DNA from: Sphingomonadales bacterium
GTDB taxonomy: Bacteria > Pseudomonadota > Alphaproteobacteria > Sphingomonadales > Sphingomonadaceae
DNA: 12,548 bases
Direction of reading: 5' to 3'
Assembly: GCA_018971065.1 (NCBI GenBank)
Contig: JAGWVC010000111.1
Span: forward strand, 1 to 12,548
Shown here one piece after another: positions 9,914 to 12,548 of this stretch (positions are counted from its first letter, which is position 1; every line of letters starts with the position of its first letter). A program made the position numbers and the translations under genes. The notes beneath the pieces are model-generated. The model was not told where the DNA came from and did no database searches. It worked only from the letters and a program-made list of their open reading frames with translations.

Positions 9914-12399
9914 CACACAAACTCCAGAGGACGCACTTCGGCAATGTGCTGGTGCAGGTCCGCCCGCTCACCGGCGGCGCGCTTCGCCCAGGGGTCGTCC
10001 TGCATGAACAGTTGCGAGTAGTGGAACCGCGCCGCCAGCCCGCGCACCGCCTCGGCCTCGGCCAGCGCCGCCTTCACGCTGTCCAGCCCCACCCGCTCGA
10101 TCCACGGCGCGGTGCGCTCCAGATAGTGCGCCTGCTCGCGGTACAACTGGATGAATGCCGCGCACATCTCCATCGCCTCGGCCTCGGTGGCCACCTTGCC
10201 CAAGAGGTCGGTGGCGCGCACCTTGATGCCGCCATTGCCGCCGACATGCAGCTCATAGCCGGAGTCCACGCAGACCACGCCGAAGTCCTTGATCGTCGCC
10301 TCGGCACAGTTCCGGGGGCAGCCGCTGACCGCGATCTTGAACTTGTGCGGCATCCACGAACCCCAGGTCATCCGCTCGATAGCGATGCCAAGGCCGGTCG
10401 AATCCTGCGTGCCGAACCGGCACCATTCGCTGCCCACGCAGGTCTTCACCGTGCGCAGCGACTTGCCATAGGCATGGCCCGAAACCATGCCCGCCGCGTT
10501 CAGGTCGCCCCAGATCGCCGGCAGGTCCTCCTTGCGGATGCCGAACAGGTCGATCCGCTGCCCGCCGGTCACCTTCACCAGCCGCGCCTGGTACTTGTCG
10601 GCGGCATCGGCAATCGCGCGCAGCTCGTCGGGCGTCGTCACCCCGCCCCACATGCGCGGCACCACCGAATAGGTGCCGTCCTTCTGGATGTTGGCGTGCA
10701 GCCGCTCGTTCACGAACCGGCTGCGCTGGTCATCGACGTACTCACCCGGCCAGGCGCACAGCAGGTAGTAGTTCAACGCCGGCCGGCACGACGCACAGCC
10801 ATCGGGCGTGGTCCAGTGCAGTTCCTGCATCACCTGCGGGATCGCCTTGAGCGATTTTTCGAGGATCAACCGCCGCACGTCGTCGTGGGTAAAGCTGGTG
10901 CATTTGCACAGCGTCTTCGGGCCGCTCGCCACGCCATCGCCCAGCGTCAGCGCCAGCAGGCTCTCGACCAACCCGGTGCACGATCCGCACGATGCCGAAG
11001 CCTTGCAGGTGCCACGCACCGCATCGAGGCTGCACGCCCCGGCGTTTATCGCCGCCACCACCTTACCCTTGGAAACGCCGTTGCAACCGCAGATTTCCGC
11101 ATCGTCGGAAAGGGCGGCAACGGCGGCATTAGGGTCCGCAAGGGCGCCCCCATTCGCGAACGCCTGCCCGAAGATCAGCGCCTCGCGGATCGGGCCGATG
11201 TCCTCGCCCTTCTTCAGCAGGTCGAAGTACCAGTTGCCGTCGGCGGTATCGCCATAGAGCACCGCACCCACCAACTTGCCGTCACGCACCACCACCCGCT
11301 TGTACAGCCCGCGCGCCGCATCGCGCATGACGATGTCCTCGCAGCCGTCACCCCCGGAGAAGTCGCCAGCCGAAAACAGGTCGATCCCCGAAACCTTCAG
11401 CTTGGTCGAGGTGACCGCGCCGCTGAACCCGCTCGGCGCGCCCGTCACCGCATCGGCCAGACTGCGGCACATCTCCCACAGCGGCGCCACCAGCCCGTAA
11501 CAGGCGCCGCGATGCTGCACGCATTCGCCCACCGCCAGAATCGCCGGATCGCTGGTCACCATGTGGTCGTCCACCAGGATGCCGCGCTCCACCTCCAGCC
11601 CGGCGCGCTTCGCCAGCGCCGTCGCCGGGCGAATGCCCACCGCCATCACCACGATGTCCGCCGGAATCTCGCGCCCGTCCTTCAGCCGCACCCCGGCCAC
11701 GTGGCCGTCCTTCTCGATAATCTCCTGCGTGTCGGCACCGGTCAGGATCACCTGCCCCCGCGCTTCCAGTTCGGACTTCAGCAGCCACCCCGCCGCCTCG
11801 TCGAGCTGGCGCTCCATCAGCGTCGGCATCAGGTGGATCACCGTCACCTTCATCCCGCGCAGGCTCAACCCGTGCGCCGCCTCCAGCCCCAGCAATCCGC
11901 CGCCGATCACCACCGCATCGCCGCCCCCCTGCGCCGCGCCCAGCATCTTCTCGACATCGTCCAGATCGCGGAACGTCACCACCCCCGGCAGGCCACTGCC
12001 CGGCACCGGAATGATGAACGGGTCCGAACCCGTGGCGATCAGCAGCCGGTCATAAGGCTCCACCCGCCCCGACCGCGCGATCACCGTCTGCGTCGCCCGG
12101 TCGATGCTGGCCACGGCATCGCCCGCCACCAGCGTGATGTCGTTGTCGGCGTACCAGCCGGCGTCGTTGATCACGATCTCGTCGAAGGTCTTCTCACCGG
12201 CCAGCACCGGCGACAGCATGATGCGGTTGTAGTTCACCCTCGGCTCGGCGCCGAAGATGGTCACGGCATAGCGCGCAGGGTCGCGCGCCAGGATTTCCTC
12301 CACCGCGCGGCAGCCGGCCATGCCATTGCCGATGACGACAAGGCGTTCGCGCGTGACAAGGTCCTGGGTCTTGGCGTCGAGAGCGATCGGTGCGTTCAC
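9913..12399 (-). CDS. nirB: Assimilatory nitrite reductase [NAD(P)H] large subunit
   Basis: Reduces nitrite to ammonium in six one-electron steps, using NAD(P)H, FAD, iron-sulfur clusters and siroheme. It has 828 residues, normal for NirB. Domains in order: FAD fold (VVIGNGMAG, about 21-29), NAD(P) fold (VIGGGLLGLEAA, about 164-175), and two BFD-like cysteine sets (Cys437/439 with 471/474; Cys498/500 with 535/538). The nitrite/sulfite reductase half-domains and siroheme-[4Fe-4S] ligands follow: Cys654-x5-Cys660 in CVGSEWCRFG, and Cys694-x3-Cys698 in SGCPRNCAE. The frame is open to an ATG at 12522, but that would translate through an intrinsic terminator. The GTG at 12399 has GGAG 8 bases upstream and gives the usual family N-terminus. 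It is the first gene after the structured leader and overlaps nirD by one base. Confidence 0.94.
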   Translation of the reverse strand: MNAPIALDAKTQDLVTRERLVVIGNGMAGCRAVEEILARDPARYAVTIFGAEPRVNYNRIMLSPVLAGEKTFDEIVINDAGWYADNDITLVAGDAVASIDRATQTVIARSGRVEPYDRLLIATGSDPFIIPVPGSGLPGVVTFRDLDDVEKMLGAAQGGGDAVVIGGGLLGLEAAHGLSLRGMKVTVIHLMPTLMERQLDEAAGWLLKSELEARGQVILTGADTQEIIEKDGHVAGVRLKDGREIPADIVVMAVGIRPATALAKRAGLEVERGILVDDHMVTSDPAILAVGECVQHRGACYGLVAPLWEMCRSLADAVTGAPSGFSGAVTSTKLKVSGIDLFSAGDFSGGDGCEDIVMRDAARGLYKRVVVRDGKLVGAVLYGDTADGNWYFDLLKKGEDIGPIREALIFGQAFANGGALADPNAAVAALSDDAEICGCNGVSKGKVVAAINAGACSLDAVRGTCKASASCGSCTGLVESLLALTLGDGVASGPKTLCKCTSFTHDDVRRLILEKSLKAIPQVMQELHWTTPDGCASCRPALNYYLLCAWPGEYVDDQRSRFVNERLHANIQKDGTYSVVPRMWGGVTTPDELRAIADAADKYQARLVKVTGGQRIDLFGIRKEDLPAIWGDLNAAGMVSGHAYGKSLRTVKTCVGSEWCRFGTQDSTGLGIAIERMTWGSWMPHKFKIAVSGCPRNCAEATIKDFGVVCVDSGYELHVGGNGGIKVRATDLLGKVATEAEAMEMCAAFIQLYREQAHYLERTAPWIERVGLDSVKAALAEAEAVRGLAARFHYSQLFMQDDPWAKRAAGERADLHQHIAEVRPLEFV

Positions 12400-12407
12400 C
12401 GTGGGTA

Positions 12408-12411
12408 CTCC
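12408..12411 (-). promoter_or_regulatory. nirB ribosome binding site
   Basis: GGAG on the minus strand, 8 bases before the GTG at 12399 and just downstream of the leader terminator. It supports GTG as the start rather than the in-frame ATG at 12522. Confidence 0.65.
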
Positions 12412-12427
12412 GTATCGCGCGCAAACG

Positions 12428-12472
12428 AAAAAAGCCGCCCAGGCCGATCCCTTTCGGGGATGGTTGGGCGGC
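12428..12472 (-). terminator. Intrinsic terminator in the nirB leader (attenuator)
   Basis: On the minus strand GCCGCCCA (12472-12465) pairs perfectly with TGGGCGGC (12441-12434) and is followed at once by six T residues (12433-12428). The loop region holds a second hairpin, ATCCC (12461-12457 region paired with GGGAT near 12451-12447), which strengthens the stem. It ends about 30 bases before the nirB start, so it must be read through for the operon to be expressed. This is a strong rho-independent terminator in a 5' leader rather than at a gene end. Confidence 0.85.
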
Positions 12473-12483
12473 GACGTTGCCAC
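12468..12483 (-). promoter_or_regulatory. Antiterminator hairpin P2 (ANTAR-type), overlapping the terminator
   Basis: On the minus strand GTGGC pairs with GCCGC (one G-U wobble) around the hexaloop AACGTC, with A at position 1 and G at position 4. The 3' arm is the first part of the 5' arm of the terminator (12472-12465), so hairpin and terminator are mutually exclusive. This is the layout of the second hairpin in RNA targets of ANTAR proteins such as NasR/NasT and EutV. Confidence 0.65.
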
Positions 12484-12490
12484 GCATGTT

Positions 12491-12523
12491 GATGGGCGAT
12501 GCGGGATATTCGGATCGCCCATC
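12491..12523 (-). repeat. 10-base perfect inverted repeat in the nirB leader, competing with P1
   Basis: GATGGGCGAT (12491-12500) and ATCGCCCATC (12514-12523) are exact reverse complements separated by 13 bases. In the RNA this hairpin would use the 3' arm of P1, so the two cannot form together. It could be an alternative off-state RNA fold or a DNA operator. Confidence 0.6.
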
Positions 12524-12532
12524 GTTGGGCGA
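12515..12532 (-). promoter_or_regulatory. Antiterminator hairpin P1 (ANTAR-type)
   Basis: On the minus strand TCGCCC pairs perfectly with GGGCGA around the hexaloop AACGAT. The loop has A at position 1 and G at position 4, as required in ANTAR-bound hairpins. It lies 31 bases upstream of P2. The two loops share AACG. The promoter should lie beyond the window end. Confidence 0.65.
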
Positions 12533-12548
12533 AATCCTGCTTCGAGAG

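Noticed and set aside
9573..9971. N-terminal extension of the nitrate reductase upstream of 9572
   Set aside because: The extra residues are low-complexity and come from reading nirD in another frame; the cluster-binding CAYCGVGC normally begins a few residues after the start, as it does from 9572.
9946..12492. 848-codon open frame on the plus strand across nirB
   Set aside because: It is a high-GC antisense shadow, rich in Arg, His and Pro, with no recognisable domain, while nirB on the other strand is unmistakable.
12400..12522. N-terminal extension of NirB to the ATG at 12522
   Set aside because: It is in frame, but the added 41 residues would be encoded by the terminator and antiterminator hairpins, and the GTG at 12399 has a good ribosome site and matches the usual family start.

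Overview
The window is a high-GC, densely coded stretch of a bacterial chromosome. It most likely comes from an alphaproteobacterium of the Sphingomonadales (Novosphingobium/Sphingobium-like). Two things point there: a protocatechuate 4,5-cleavage (lig) gene set of the kind worked out in Sphingobium sp. SYK-6, and a short palindromic spacer repeat (core CCTGAGCTTGTCGAAGG) that is scattered through sphingomonad genomes. I see no tRNA, rRNA, CRISPR, IS element or phage gene. No gene-free stretch exceeds about 150 bases.

Left half (1-6158), aromatic catabolism. The window opens inside ligB, the catalytic beta subunit of protocatechuate 4,5-dioxygenase. About 41 N-terminal residues lie upstream of the window. 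A methyl-accepting chemotaxis protein lacking a periplasmic sensor domain converges on ligB. Next comes a 379-residue LysR-type regulator with two consecutive LysR winged-helix domains. It is transcribed away from ligK-ligU-ligI, across a 108-base divergent promoter region holding several inverted repeats. LigI hydrolyses 2-pyrone-4,6-dicarboxylate, LigU isomerises oxalomesaconate, and LigK cleaves 4-carboxy-4-hydroxy-2-oxoadipate to pyruvate and oxaloacetate. With LigAB these cover most of the ring-cleavage pathway. The missing steps (ligA, ligC, ligJ) are not in the window.

Right half (6143-12548, minus strand), nitrate/nitrite assimilation. Reading right to left there is a structured leader, then nirB, nirD, nasA, cobA and a 38-codon zinc-ribbon micro-gene. 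All are chained by 1- or 4-base stop/start overlaps. NasA reduces nitrate to nitrite, NirBD reduces nitrite to ammonium with NAD(P)H, and CobA starts siroheme synthesis for NirB.

The nirB leader carries two hairpins with hexanucleotide loops (A at position 1, G at position 4). The second overlaps an intrinsic terminator directly before the ribosome binding site. This is the architecture recognised by ANTAR antiterminators such as NasR/NasT. The nasST genes and transporter are not in the window.

The two halves meet tail to tail, with ligI and the micro-gene overlapping by 16 bases. The most notable items are the ANTAR-type leader, the easily missed zinc-ribbon micro-gene and the tandem-HTH LysR regulator.
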